Virus record (IMG/VR): IMGVR_UViG_3300036795_000133
Span: 60,996-124,995 of that record
DNA: 64,000 bases
Origin: a virus
Strand: one strand, 5' to 3'
Translations under genes and position numbers: made by a program
Notes under the pieces: generated by a model
Seen by the model: the letters and a program-made list of their open reading frames with translations, nothing else
What the model was told of the DNA's origin: nothing
Database searches by the model: none
Shown here: positions 55,934-64,000 of the stretch, piece after piece
Layout of the letters: each line of letters begins with the position of its first letter
Position numbering within the stretch: the first letter of the stretch is position 1

Positions 55934-56556
55934 GCGAGTTCAGTCTCCGCGCACTGGCCCGTGAAGTCCGGAGTGATCTGGGTGATTGCGAGTATCAAGT
56001 TCTCGCTAAGGAGATCCGGCGGCGCATTGCGGCTGGGGATGTCGATGCGGCGCTTGCCGAACTGCTTTCGGGGTTTAGTCGCCGTTTCATCACCGCACGG
56101 CGGCCGGAATCACTCCGCGAGCGGCTGGAACGGCACTCCGAGCGCGTAGGCGACTGCCTGATCTGGCGAGCCCACGCCAGAGGTGGCTACGGCTGTATCG
56201 ATATCAGGAATGGCTCCGGCGGGAAATCCAACAGGCAGGTCCATCGGGTCAGCTACGAGGAGTTTGTGGGACCGATTCCCGAGGGCCTTCAGGTTGACCA
56301 CTGGTGCCATAGCCGGGACCCGTATGCCTGCATCCGTCCGTGCATCCACACTCTCTGCTGGAATCCGGAACACTTGCGCCTCCTTACGCCCGCAGAACAC
56401 AGGGCGCTCCGCAACTCCCCTGGCCGTCCGCGCCTGACTCACTGCAAGCGCGGCCACGAGTTCACGCCCGAGAACACCTACATCTACCCGAGAGGCAGCC
56501 GGAACATGCGCACCTGCATCGCCTGCCGAGAGGCTCGTCGGCAAGAAGCTGCCTAG
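55930..56556 (+). CDS. HNH endonuclease
   Basis: 208 aa. Helical start, then a core LQVDHWCHSRDPYACIRPC, CWNPEHLRLLTPAEHRALR and CKRGHEFTPENTYIYPRG, with HNH-type residues and several Cys ligands (zinc). Likely a free-standing nuclease. Followed by a hairpin terminator. Confidence 0.75.
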   Translation: MSEFSLRALAREVRSDLGDCEYQVLAKEIRRRIAAGDVDAALAELLSGFSRRFITARRPESLRERLERHSERVGDCLIWRAHARGGYGCIDIRNGSGGKSNRQVHRVSYEEFVGPIPEGLQVDHWCHSRDPYACIRPCIHTLCWNPEHLRLLTPAEHRALRNSPGRPRLTHCKRGHEFTPENTYIYPRGSRNMRTCIACREARRQEAA

Positions 56557-56565
56557 AAAGACAAA

Positions 56566-56593
56566 GCCCCCAGACGCCGACACGCCTGGGGGG
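56566..56593 (+). terminator. Hairpin after the HNH gene
   Basis: CCCCCAG (56567-56573) pairs with CTGGGGG (56586-56592) with two further C-G pairs inside. 10 nt after the HNH stop; could attenuate the operon before the gene at 56643. Confidence 0.6.
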
Positions 56594-56642
56594 CCGGAGC
56601 AACCGGCACAACCAGGGTAACCGACAACGAAGGAGCAACCGG

Positions 56643-56687
56643 GTGACTACCACCGCTATCTACTCCGGCACCGGGGCAACAGCATGA
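56643..56687 (+). CDS. Possible 14-aa leader peptide
   Basis: GTG with AAGGAG 8 nt upstream; reads MTTTAIYSGTGATA and ends in an ATGA overlap with the next gene. Probably a translational coupler. Too short for proof. Confidence 0.4.
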   Translation: MTTTAIYSGTGATA

Positions 56688-57250
56688 GGGGCGTCGCGGG
56701 GCTGTCAGTCGTCCGCCGCCGCCGCAGGAGCGCGAACCCCTACCAGGCGCAGTCGATCACGGACGCGCTCGCCGCCCTGCCGTACGAGCCTCCGCAGCCG
56801 AGCTTCACCCCGGCCGCTTTGCTGAGGCAGACGCGCCCGGCCGCCGTGCTCCGCGAGCAGCCGCCCGGCGCTGACGCCGACTACGGCCGCGCGATGCTGA
56901 GGCGGCTTGAGTCGGGACTCCGCACTCTCGACTGGGAGGCCCTCGACGAGGCCCAGCGCCAGGGAACGACCTACGCGCAGGCGCACGCCGCCCGGGGGCG
57001 CACGCCGCTCGGCGACGCGGTGGAACGGAACCTGCGGCCGGAAGTCAGGCCAGTCCGCCGTCACGGCGAGGCAGCCTGGCGCCGGGTCAGTTCCCTCGCC
57101 TACCCCAAGCCCGACGTTACCGCCCCGGTCTCCGTTATCGCTGCCGCCTACGACGCCGTGATGCGCCACGCGGACGCCATCACCGGGACCAGGGGCATCG
57201 GCCCCGGAACCGCGCCGCTTCCCGCGATCACCGCCGGCGGCGCGCTGTGA
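56684..57250 (+). CDS. Hypothetical Arg/Ala-rich protein (188 aa)
   Basis: RGVAGLSVVRRRRRSANPYQ, then ADYGRAMLRRLESGLRTLDW; C-terminus PVSVIAAAYDAVMRHADAIT. No family. ATGA overlap with the short ORF; GTGA with the next. Confidence 0.65.
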   Translation: MRGVAGLSVVRRRRRSANPYQAQSITDALAALPYEPPQPSFTPAALLRQTRPAAVLREQPPGADADYGRAMLRRLESGLRTLDWEALDEAQRQGTTYAQAHAARGRTPLGDAVERNLRPEVRPVRRHGEAAWRRVSSLAYPKPDVTAPVSVIAAAYDAVMRHADAITGTRGIGPGTAPLPAITAGGAL

Positions 57251-57687
57251 CCGCCGCGACGCCAGGGCAGGCGGCCGGGTTGCTTGACCCGTTGCACGCG
57301 CTCGCCGCGAAGTGGGACGCGAACGCCGCCCGCAACCAGCGCAACGGGCAGTCGCTGATCGACCAGGGCGACGAGTACGGCAGCGAAGGACTTGCCGTAG
57401 CCGAAGCACTCGGCGCGTGCGTCGTCGACCTGCGGGCGGTACTCGCCGACGCGGCACCCGAGCCGCACGCGGCGATCGAGCAGGCCGCTTACGAGGCCGA
57501 CATCGCGAGCCTCACCGGCCAGCGCAACCGCGTGAGCGAAACGGCCGACCAGCTCCGCGCACAGGTCAGCAACCTCCGCGACGCCCTAGAGCGTTGCCGT
57601 GACGCGGCAGGCCAGTCGCCTGCCGCGGTGCACACCATCGCATCGCAGGCTCTCGCGAGCAGCCCGCTGCCCGGAGGCGACCTGTGA
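57247..57687 (+). CDS. Coiled-coil hypothetical protein (146 aa)
   Basis: GTG start. AAGLLDPLHALAAKWDANAA and ETADQLRAQVSNLRDALERC. Helical throughout; function unknown. Confidence 0.65.
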   Translation: MTAATPGQAAGLLDPLHALAAKWDANAARNQRNGQSLIDQGDEYGSEGLAVAEALGACVVDLRAVLADAAPEPHAAIEQAAYEADIASLTGQRNRVSETADQLRAQVSNLRDALERCRDAAGQSPAAVHTIASQALASSPLPGGDL

Positions 57688-57995
57688 ACGCCGTGACGGT
57701 CACCCTCAAGCGCCGCGACCCCGCCGTCATCGCCGCGAGGGCGCACGCCGTCCTCGACGCCGTCGCGCGGATGCACGCGCAGTGGCCGAGGGCAGGGCGC
57801 AAGGCGATCGGCGAGTCCGCTGTCGCCCTGGACGGAGCGCTTGAGGAGTACCGCGCGGCCGGGGACGGGGAGCGGGAGCAGGCGGCGGAGATAGCTTCCT
57901 GCGCCATGGCGCTCCTCCTGATCGCAGTCGAGTTGTTCCTCGGTCCGGCCGTGGCGCGCCAGATGGCGGAGAACGCGGCGGAGGTGGCCCCGTGA
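57684..57995 (+). CDS. Hypothetical helical protein (103 aa)
   Basis: GTG start. VIAARAHAVLDAVARMHAQW then CAMALLLIAVELFLGPAVAR, which may be a hydrophobic helix. Function unknown. Confidence 0.65.
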   Translation: MNAVTVTLKRRDPAVIAARAHAVLDAVARMHAQWPRAGRKAIGESAVALDGALEEYRAAGDGEREQAAEIASCAMALLLIAVELFLGPAVARQMAENAAEVAP

Positions 57996-59143
57996 GCAAC
58001 CCCGTAGCGTCGGACACCAAGAAGGACGGCTCCCGTACCTACCTGTACCCGCCGACCGGGGAAGCCTTCCCGTCGGTCACCACGGTCCTCGGGGCAACGG
58101 ACGCCAAGCCGTACCTGACCGCCTGGTCCGCCGGGCTGGCGGCCGAGTACGCGGTTGACAACCTTAAGGCCCTGGCCGGGGTCAGGCAGGTACTCGGCCG
58201 CGACGAGGCGGTCAAGCTCGCGAAGAAGCAGTCGGAACTGATCCGGGACCGCAAGCGGGACACCGGCGGCTACGTGCACGACATGGCCGAGGCCCTGATC
58301 TTGTGGCAGGCGTCCCCGGAGGGGCGCGGCACGGACCTTTCCCTGCCGCTGCTGCCGGACCACCTGCAGGGCACGGACTACGACGGCGAGACCGTCGAGG
58401 ACGTTGCAGAGTGGATGGTCGAGGGCTACCTGAACTGGGTGTCGGACTTCAACCCGGAGTTCCTCGCCGCCGAGATGACCGTCTACAACGCTCCGCTGAA
58501 GGTGGCAGGGACGCTGGACGAGATCGTGCGCCTGCACGGCCTCACGGTCGGCAGGGCGGGGCGGTTCGTCCCCGGGCCCGGCCTGGACTGCTGCGTCGAC
58601 GTGAAGACCGGCAAGCACCTGGACGCCACGGTGCCGGAGCAGATCGCGCTGTACCGGCGGATGCGGGAGGCGCGGATGCCGCTCGGCGACCTGGTGCCGA
58701 TGCCGCCGACGCACTGCGGCGCGGTCCTGCACCTGCGGCCCCCGTACGAGCCCGGCTACGAGCGCGGCTACCGCTTCATGCTGATCTCGGGGGCGGCTGA
58801 CGCCGCGGCATGGGACCGGGCGCAGCGGGCGATCGACCTGTTCGAGGGCCGCAAGGCGGCGAAGGCGAAGCCCGGCAAGGTCTGCTACCCGCTGCGCGCG
58901 GACGGCACGATTCAGCAGCCGCGCATCGCCGACCTCGACGGCGAGGGGTACGGCCGCGCGGTCAGCGCGTTCGTCAAGGCGGGACTCGGGGGCACTGACC
59001 TCGACCAGCTCGCCGCGATGTCTGCCGGGCAGCTCCTCAAGGCGAAGCACATCGGCGGAGCGACTGTCGCGGGGGCGCGGGTCATGCTCGCCGACCACGG
59101 CCTGCACCTCGCAGGCGAGGGCGTTTCGGCGGTGGCGGCATGA
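57992..59143 (+). CDS. RecB/Cas4-like PD-(D/E)XK exonuclease
   Basis: 383 aa. EMTVYNAPLKVAGTLDEIVR (Glu and Asp of the core), then CCVDVKTGKHLDATVPEQIA, the D-V-K-T-G-K motif plus Q and Y of the RecB motif. The C-terminal third holds helical AMSAGQLLKAKHIGGA. Phages use such enzymes with annealases for recombination. The next gene may be its partner, but no annealase is obvious. Confidence 0.75.
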   Translation: MSNPVASDTKKDGSRTYLYPPTGEAFPSVTTVLGATDAKPYLTAWSAGLAAEYAVDNLKALAGVRQVLGRDEAVKLAKKQSELIRDRKRDTGGYVHDMAEALILWQASPEGRGTDLSLPLLPDHLQGTDYDGETVEDVAEWMVEGYLNWVSDFNPEFLAAEMTVYNAPLKVAGTLDEIVRLHGLTVGRAGRFVPGPGLDCCVDVKTGKHLDATVPEQIALYRRMREARMPLGDLVPMPPTHCGAVLHLRPPYEPGYERGYRFMLISGAADAAAWDRAQRAIDLFEGRKAAKAKPGKVCYPLRADGTIQQPRIADLDGEGYGRAVSAFVKAGLGGTDLDQLAAMSAGQLLKAKHIGGATVAGARVMLADHGLHLAGEGVSAVAA

Positions 59144-60153
59144 GCGTTCTCGACCTCCAGCGCAAGGGCCAGCAAATAGGCCGGATCCGGATCGGCCAGC
59201 AGGTCACCTACGTGAAGGACGGCAGGGAGAAGCAGCGCCCCGCCAGGCTGGACACCTTCCGGATCACCACGGCATCCCGCCACACCGCCGATGCCGTCGC
59301 CGAGCTGCTCGGCGGCGAGGTCCGCGAGTGGAACGGGCAGCTCGAGGTGATCACGAAGCGTTCGGAGATCTCCGTCATGGTCCCGCCCCGCGACGCGGTG
59401 ATTTCCCAGTGGTACGAGCAGTGGAATGCCGGGGGCGCGATCCGCAGGTGCGACAGCCAGTTCGACCAGATCTCCAATGGCCCGTGCCAGTGCCCGCACG
59501 CCGGAGACCCGTCCGACGCCGAAGAGGCGAACCGGGCGGCGCTGCGGCGCGCGGAACTGGCGAAGCTGAACCCGCCGCAGGCGTGCCACCTGATCACCCG
59601 CGTCAACGTCATGATCCCGGACCTCCCTGGCCTGGGTGTCTTCCGCCTGGACACGGGGTCGTTCTACGCGGCGGCCGAAATCGGCGACACCGCCTACATC
59701 CTGCAGAAGGCACGCGACGCGGGTGTTTTCCTGCCTGCGATCCTGCGAATCGAGCAGCGGCAGCGGGTCGCGGGCGGCCAGACGAAGAAGTACCCGGTGC
59801 CGGTGCTGGAGATCCTGTCCACGTTCCGGCAGATCGCCTCGGGCGAGCTCGCCGCGGGAGGCGTGGTGGCGCAGCTCCCGCCCGCGCCCGGCGGGCAGCC
59901 CAGGGCCATCGCCGCCGCCAGGCCGGCCCCCGCGCCGTCCGGCGAAGAGGCGACAGACGTCCGCCGCCTAGCTGCGCAGCAGATCGCGAAGGAAGCCGGT
60001 TCGGCCCTCGCGCGCAACGCGGTCCGGGGGCTGATCCAGGCGGCGAGGACGGAGCAGCTTGAGGCAGAGATGGTCTGCGTCGGCGACGTGTGGATGACCC
60101 TCAGGGAAGCCCTGACGGACGCCTGGAATCTCACATCGGATGGTGAGTCGTGA
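59140..60153 (+). CDS. phiC31 gp3-like recombination directionality factor
   Basis: 337 aa. LDTFRITTASRHTADAVAEL, LGGEVREWNGQLEVITKRSE, SQWYEQWNAGGAIRRCDSQF, GPCQCP and PDLPGLGVFRLDTGSFYAAA resemble the Gp3-like family (PF18897, from memory). phiC31 gp3 binds the serine integrase and drives excision. Longer than gp3 (about 244 aa), with a C-terminal Pro/Ala helix extension. A serine integrase is expected elsewhere on the element. Confidence 0.65.
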   Translation: MSVLDLQRKGQQIGRIRIGQQVTYVKDGREKQRPARLDTFRITTASRHTADAVAELLGGEVREWNGQLEVITKRSEISVMVPPRDAVISQWYEQWNAGGAIRRCDSQFDQISNGPCQCPHAGDPSDAEEANRAALRRAELAKLNPPQACHLITRVNVMIPDLPGLGVFRLDTGSFYAAAEIGDTAYILQKARDAGVFLPAILRIEQRQRVAGGQTKKYPVPVLEILSTFRQIASGELAAGGVVAQLPPAPGGQPRAIAAARPAPAPSGEEATDVRRLAAQQIAKEAGSALARNAVRGLIQAARTEQLEAEMVCVGDVWMTLREALTDAWNLTSDGES

Positions 60154-60452
60154 CCGAGCAGCCGTTCGACCTCCGCATCGTCGTCTCCCGCTACGCCGAG
60201 CGCTCAGCGGATGTCCTCGCCCGGGTCAAGCAGGACCCCGGCACCCTCCCGGTTCACCTCATGGTCGGCCAGGCGACCCGGGTCGACGGTGACGGGGCGC
60301 CGGAGGAGGAGTGGAAGGCGTGGCTGTGGCCGAAGGGCGGCTTCTACCCGAGCCCTGACCAGCACACGGATGCGGTCACCCGCCCGTCCTGCGGTGACCT
60401 CGAAACGCTGCTGAACAAGAGGCTCAAGGGCCACGGGCGGTGGTGGCGGTGA
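60150..60452 (+). CDS. Hypothetical protein (100 aa)
   Basis: GTG start. FDLRIVVSRYAERSADVLAR then PDQHTDAVTRPSCGDLETLL. Coupled on both ends. Function unknown. Confidence 0.65.
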   Translation: MTEQPFDLRIVVSRYAERSADVLARVKQDPGTLPVHLMVGQATRVDGDGAPEEEWKAWLWPKGGFYPSPDQHTDAVTRPSCGDLETLLNKRLKGHGRWWR

Positions 60453-60706
60453 CCTTCAATGCCGCCTGGCAGCAGGTCACCTGCCGTGCCTGCAAGCGCA
60501 CGTACACCTGCACACCGGAGGACGACTACTACGGGCCTCCCGATGGCGGCCTTCCGGAGAGCGCCACGGACGGGGTGTGCTTCAGGTGCTCGCTCCGCCG
60601 CGGCGGTCTCAACCCGGAGGTCACGCCGGTCCGGGTCATTGACCTGACCGGGGCCGGGACTGATCCTCGCGACCTGTCGCTGAAGCCTGCCGGGGGTGCG
60701 CCGTGA
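60449..60706 (+). CDS. Zinc-ribbon protein (85 aa)
   Basis: GTG 60449 by GTGA overlap. VTCRACKRTYTCTPEDDYYG and DGVCFRCSLRRGGL give two CxxC units. Nucleic-acid-binding accessory likely. Confidence 0.65.
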   Translation: MTFNAAWQQVTCRACKRTYTCTPEDDYYGPPDGGLPESATDGVCFRCSLRRGGLNPEVTPVRVIDLTGAGTDPRDLSLKPAGGAP

Positions 60707-60828
60707 AGCGGACTAAGCGCCTCGCCCGGACTTCGGGCCTGCCCCTTACCGCCCTGAAGCGGAAGACGGCGCAAGCCACCAGCCCGGCAAAGGCCCCGCG
60801 AGCCCGGGAGGAGGCGGTATCCCGGTGA
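60703..60828 (+). CDS. Basic small protein (41 aa)
   Basis: GTG start with GTGA overlap at both ends. KRTKRLARTSGLPLTALKRK; strongly basic. Perhaps a DNA-binding peptide. Confidence 0.5.
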   Translation: MKRTKRLARTSGLPLTALKRKTAQATSPAKAPRAREEAVSR

Positions 60829-61337
60829 ACCACAAGAAGGGGTACCTGACTGCCACACAGGCGATGAGGTCGAAGGCCGCGCAGGTTCCGGGCGCGACGA
60901 TCGACGAGAACTGCCGCTGCGGCATGGTCCACGTGAACGCGCCCGCTGAGCCCCCGGACCCGAACCGCAACAGCGGGCCCTCGGCGGCGGTTCGCGCCCT
61001 GTGCCTGGCCAGGGATGGCTGGGCTTGCGTTTGCTGCGGAATCAGCATCGTCGGGCAGCGCTACAGCCTCGGTCACCGCCTACGGGCGGGTCAGCAGGGC
61101 AAGCCGGTCCCGTCCAACCTCATAACGCTCCTGGGCTGGGGCGGCGAATCCCATCACGGCCGGATCGACTCCCGGCGCGACCCGTCCGACGAGGCAAAGG
61201 GGTACTCGCTGCGTTCCGGGCAGAACCCGCTCCTCGTCCCGGTGACGGTCTTCAGCCCGAACGGGCCGGGGATGACGCTGTGGCTCGGGGATGACGGGAA
61301 GTACCTGACCGCAGCCCCGGATGGGATTGCCGCATGA
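60825..61337 (+). CDS. HNH-like endonuclease (second, rightward)
   Basis: 170 aa, GTG start. NSGPSAAVRALCLARDGWAC and VCCGISIVGQRYSLGHRLRA with CxxC, then NLITLLGWGGESHHGRIDS and a DEAKGYSLRSGQ tail, the order of an HNH-like fold with zinc. Close to small actinophage HNH proteins. Function inferred. Confidence 0.7.
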   Translation: MNHKKGYLTATQAMRSKAAQVPGATIDENCRCGMVHVNAPAEPPDPNRNSGPSAAVRALCLARDGWACVCCGISIVGQRYSLGHRLRAGQQGKPVPSNLITLLGWGGESHHGRIDSRRDPSDEAKGYSLRSGQNPLLVPVTVFSPNGPGMTLWLGDDGKYLTAAPDGIAA

Positions 61338-61573
61338 TGCCCGGCGGCGAGCGCCTCGGCTTCCACGAGGGAACACGGGCGGCCAGGGCGATACGGAGAC
61401 TACGGAACGAGCGCGGACTCTCCCAGGCGGACCTCGCGGCGAAGCTCGGGAAAACGGTCTCCTGGGTGGGGCACCGGGAAACAGGTGCCGTCCGGCTGCG
61501 GAAGGGCGACGCGGAGATGATCGCGGCGGAGCTGGGCACGGACCTGACGGGACTGACGGGCGGTGCCGCATGA
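61334..61573 (+). CDS. XRE-type regulator (79 aa)
   Basis: RAIRRLRNERGLSQADLAAK and KTVSWVGHRETGAVRLRKGD are a clear HTH. ATGA overlap. May regulate late genes of the operon. Confidence 0.75.
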   Translation: MMPGGERLGFHEGTRAARAIRRLRNERGLSQADLAAKLGKTVSWVGHRETGAVRLRKGDAEMIAAELGTDLTGLTGGAA

Positions 61574-61827
61574 ACGCGCCCGGCGTCCTGGACCTGCTCG
61601 GGCTCGACGAGGGCATGCTCACCGGCTTCGCCCCTGTCACCCCGCTCGCGGCACTCGCCGCGGCGATGTGCATCGGCAGGTACGCCCTGAGCCTCGAAGA
61701 CCAGAAGATGCTGACGGAGATGACCGGCTTGGACGCGCAGGCCCCAGTTCAGGCGACGGCTGACGACGGTCCGCAGCCGCGGGTCAAGCCGGACACCTAC
61801 CGGCGCGGCAAGAGGGGGCAGCACTGA
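61570..61827 (+). CDS. Hypothetical protein (85 aa)
   Basis: APGVLDLLGLDEGMLTGFAP then ALSLEDQKMLTEMTGLDAQA; basic tail. Function unknown; ATGA overlap. Confidence 0.6.
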   Translation: MNAPGVLDLLGLDEGMLTGFAPVTPLAALAAAMCIGRYALSLEDQKMLTEMTGLDAQAPVQATADDGPQPRVKPDTYRRGKRGQH

Positions 61828-62009
61828 TGGCGGCCATCCCGGCGCTGACGATGCGGGAGATCCGGATCGGGATACGCGACCAGGACAACGGGCGGCACTG
61901 GCACTGGCGCGAGTGCTGGTGCAAGAGAAGCCATGACGGCACGGAGACGGGGCTGACGATCGTCGCGCCGCCGTGGGACGTAACGAGGGACGGGGAGAAG
62001 ACGCGATGA
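61827..62009 (+). CDS. Small His/Cys-rich protein (60 aa)
   Basis: IPALTMREIRIGIRDQDNGR then HWHWRECWCKRSHDGTETG, a dense His/Cys cluster that could bind metal. Function unknown. Confidence 0.6.
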   Translation: MAAIPALTMREIRIGIRDQDNGRHWHWRECWCKRSHDGTETGLTIVAPPWDVTRDGEKTR

Positions 62010-62224
62010 GCGGCAATGACGGCAAGCGAAAGACGCCGGGCCGGGCAACGGAGTGCACGCTCCGCGTCCTCGACATCGTCACCCTGGCCGGCTACGGGGC
62101 GGTCGTGGTCGTTCTCGCGGGGTGGGACCGGCTGCGGTACGGGAGGCACCAGTGCGAGACGGAGGTGTACCCGGGAGTTCTGCCGGTGCGCCTCCCGGGT
62201 GAGTTCGGGCGGGAGGACTCCTGA
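62006..62224 (+). CDS. Single-TM protein (72 aa)
   Basis: VLDIVTLAGYGAVVVVLAGW is one membrane helix; short charged tail. ATGA overlap with the previous gene, shared base with the next. Function unknown. Confidence 0.6.
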   Translation: MSGNDGKRKTPGRATECTLRVLDIVTLAGYGAVVVVLAGWDRLRYGRHQCETEVYPGVLPVRLPGEFGREDS

Positions 62225-63234
62225 TGAGCGACAAGACGTCCATAGAGTGGACCGATCATTCTTTCAACGCCTGGTGGGGCTGCTCGCGTGTGTCGCCCGC
62301 CTGCCGGTTCTGCTACGCGGACCGCGACGCCCGGCGTTACGGCCACGAGGTCTGGCGTCGGCACGGTCCGCGGCGGATGCTGTCGGAGGGCAACTGGCAG
62401 CGGCCCCTGAAGTGGAACCGCGACGCCGAGCGCGCCGGAGTCCCGGCGAAGGTGTTCTGTGCGTCGATGTCGGATGTGTTCGAAGATCATCCCGATGTCG
62501 GCGACGCGCGCGCAAGGCTGTGGGGTGTCATCGAGGCCACGTCCTGGCTACGGTGGCAGATCCTCACCAAACGGCCGGAGAACGTCGCCCGCATGGCTCC
62601 GTGGGGCAAGCGGTGGCCGGATCACGTCTGGCTCGGCACGAGCGTCGAGAACCAGCGCTACGCGAACGAGCGCATCCCCCTGCTGCTGAAGTCCGGGGCG
62701 AAGACGCTGTTCCTGTCCTGTGAGCCGCTGCTGGGGCCGGTCGACCTGCGCGCCATTCCGTACCGAGGCGACGCCCCGTACTGGCTCGACGTCCTGGACG
62801 GGCGCTACCGGACCGGCGAGCGGTACCAGTGGGGGGTCGACTTCTCATTCGGGCTGGCCGGCCTCGGCCGCATCGGCTGGATAATCGCGGGGGGTGAGAG
62901 CGGGCCCAAGGCGCGGGCATCGCACCCCGGCTGGTTCCGCTCGCTACGCGACCAGTGCGCTGCCACGCAAGTTCCGTTCCTGTTCAAGCAGCACGGCGAG
63001 TGGTCGGAGCGCGGAAACCCGGACTGGCCGCTCGGCGATGCCTGGAAGAACCCGCAGCGCCACTGCTGGGTCAGCCCGGCCGACGGGAAGGTCAAGCCGT
63101 TCGGCAAGTTCACCGGGACCGATGACATGGACTGGGCGCACGTCAAACGCGTCGGCAAGAAGGCGGCCGGTCGGCTGCTGGACGGGCGCGAGTGGTCAGA
63201 GTTCCCGCGCGTTCCCGGTGCGGTGGCGGCATGA
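62224..63234 (+). CDS. DUF5131 / phage Gp37-Gp68 family protein
   Basis: 336 aa. SIEWTDHSFNAWWGCSRVSPAC is the family start, with CSRVSPACRFCYA (a three-Cys cluster like SPL/radical SAM proteins), then VFCASMSDVFEDHPDVGDAR, WQILTKRPENVARM and IAGGESGPKARASHPGW. Members are widespread in phages and prophages. A radical-SAM-like, Cys-cluster enzyme is suggested by the family, but its reaction is not known to me. Confidence 0.8.
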   Translation: MSDKTSIEWTDHSFNAWWGCSRVSPACRFCYADRDARRYGHEVWRRHGPRRMLSEGNWQRPLKWNRDAERAGVPAKVFCASMSDVFEDHPDVGDARARLWGVIEATSWLRWQILTKRPENVARMAPWGKRWPDHVWLGTSVENQRYANERIPLLLKSGAKTLFLSCEPLLGPVDLRAIPYRGDAPYWLDVLDGRYRTGERYQWGVDFSFGLAGLGRIGWIIAGGESGPKARASHPGWFRSLRDQCAATQVPFLFKQHGEWSERGNPDWPLGDAWKNPQRHCWVSPADGKVKPFGKFTGTDDMDWAHVKRVGKKAAGRLLDGREWSEFPRVPGAVAA

Positions 63235-63362
63235 ACCGCCACCAGATGACCGCCATCGACAGGCACTGCCGCCTGTCGGTCGAGACGATGCGGCCCGAGT
63301 TCGCCCGCCCCTTGCCTGGCCGCTTGTCGGTCGTACTGACGGTGAACAGCGGCTATGAATGA
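63231..63362 (+). CDS. Small protein (43 aa)
   Basis: NRHQMTAIDRHCRLSVETMR, then LPGRLSVVLTVNSGYE. ATGA overlap. Same frame as the next ORF, which follows its stop without a gap. Confidence 0.5.
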   Translation: MNRHQMTAIDRHCRLSVETMRPEFARPLPGRLSVVLTVNSGYE

Positions 63363-64000
63363 ATTGAGGCAAGATTCGGCGGGCCGGTCTGGCACGCGAG
63401 CATCGCGACACGAAGCCTTCCCATCCGCGCCATTCTCGAGCGGGAAGCCGAGCGGCAGCTTGCCGGAGTCGGCGACGCCTCGCTCGGCGAGTGGCGCGAG
63501 TCCGGAGGCCGGTTCTTCCACCTGCGCCGCAGGCTCAGCGAGGCCGAGGAGCGGCGCGTCGGCCCGGCGCTGGACATCCGCCGCACCCCGGAGGCACTCG
63601 CCCGCGCGATGCGACTCGGGCCGATGCTGCGGTTTGCGCCCCCGGAAGTTCTTGCCGCCGAGCTCGGGACGGTGTTACGCGCCATGACCACCTCCCCCCA
63701 TGACTCCCGGCCCGGTTCGACCCCCCAAGCCGGGCTGGGACTGAACGCGGCGGACGACGTAACCGCCTACAGACGCGCAGACGGGGCGGGCCACCCAGCC
63801 GTTCCGTCTGCGCTTCCCGCACCGGACCACTCCGGCGCGGAAGGCGGGCTGATCGAGTCCCCCCCGGCTCCAGTCCGCGCCCCGGCCGCCGTTCCCCCGT
63901 TCAGCGGCCTGGGCACTCCCTCGCGTCCAGCACAACGCGAGGGAACCGCCGGACCGGGCATCCCCGTGCCCGGTCCGGCTCAGACGTCCCCGCCGGTGCC
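63363..64000 (+). CDS. Conserved hypothetical protein, C-terminus off window; unusual start
   Basis: Open frame from the codon after a TGA to the window end. No ATG, GTG or TTG is available before the conserved part (ARFGGPVWHASIATRSLPIR, LAGVGDASLGEWRE, FFHLRRRLSEAEERRVGP), so ATT 63363 is the likely start, or the gene has lost its start. The body resembles actinobacterial hypothetical proteins with GVGDxxLGEWREW (from memory). The C-terminal part is Pro/Ala-rich low complexity. Confidence 0.55.
   Translation, partial: MEARFGGPVWHASIATRSLPIRAILEREAERQLAGVGDASLGEWRESGGRFFHLRRRLSEAEERRVGPALDIRRTPEALARAMRLGPMLRFAPPEVLAAELGTVLRAMTTSPHDSRPGSTPQAGLGLNAADDVTAYRRADGAGHPAVPSALPAPDHSGAEGGLIESPPAPVRAPAAVPPFSGLGTPSRPAQREGTAGPGIPVPGPAQTSPPV

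Overview
The window is GC-rich throughout and looks actinobacterial. It carries two WhiB-type iron-sulfur regulators, an actinobacterial-type integration host factor (mIHF), an FtsK/TraB-like DNA translocase, many GTG starts, long chains of genes overlapping by 4 nt, and many start codons that sit 6-7 nt after a TANNNT box (predicted leaderless mRNAs). No rRNA, tRNA, housekeeping gene or CRISPR array was seen. The content is that of a large mobile element combining phage packaging and head genes with a plasmid or ICE-type transfer operon, i.e. a phage-plasmid or a conjugation-capable prophage. This composite reading is an inference from gene content. Major capsid, tail and integrase genes were not recognised and may lie outside the window.

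Layout. (1) 1-14.0 kb, minus strand: head module read right to left from an HNH endonuclease and portal gene (apparently frameshifted near 12994-13003) through many small genes, an Ig-like protein, a Mu-F-like head protein, a DEDDh exoribonuclease, an 880-aa repeat protein and a 2H-phosphoesterase protein, to a gene cut by the window edge. (2) 14.2-16.7 kb, plus strand: nine coupled small genes inserted between portal and terminase. (3) 16.6-20.1 kb, minus: large and small terminase and three membrane or coiled-coil genes. (4) 20.2 kb, plus: one small gene closely resembling the anti-CBASS sponge Acb2. (5) 20.4-30.6 kb, minus: a chain of about 27 mostly unknown small genes behind a leaderless RHH gene and a LAGLIDADG-type endonuclease. 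(6) 31.2-35.0 kb, plus: lysis and cell-surface cassette (membrane proteins, endolysin, GH16-type glycosidase) ended by a strong terminator. (7) 35.0-45.2 kb, minus: transfer operon from a TTGACA promoter, with RHH, two WhiB, many membrane proteins, NlpC/P60 and lysozyme-like enzymes, the FtsK/TraB translocase, an 8-bp repeat cluster resembling a clt/TRS site, mIHF and an SpdB-like protein. (8) 45.2-53.6 kb: regulators (GntR, several XRE), a lipoprotein, small genes and a SAM-dependent methyltransferase. (9) 53.8-55.1 kb: a TnpB element with a probable omega-RNA right end. (10) 55.1-64 kb: a divergent repressor/Cro-like switch followed by a rightward early operon with HNH enzymes, a RecB/Cas4-like exonuclease, a phiC31 gp3-like recombination directionality factor and a DUF5131 (Gp37/Gp68) protein.

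The strongest undescribed signal is a palindrome, TGCACGTGCA, present in six exact copies plus one near copy. All are between genes and mostly overlap promoter elements of the structural, lysis, Acb2 and regulator transcription units. It looks like the operator of an element-encoded regulon. Other notable points are the Acb2-like gene together with a 2H phosphoesterase, the probable clt/TRS array beside the translocase, the portal frameshift, and the TnpB element whose end supplies the stop codon of the repressor.
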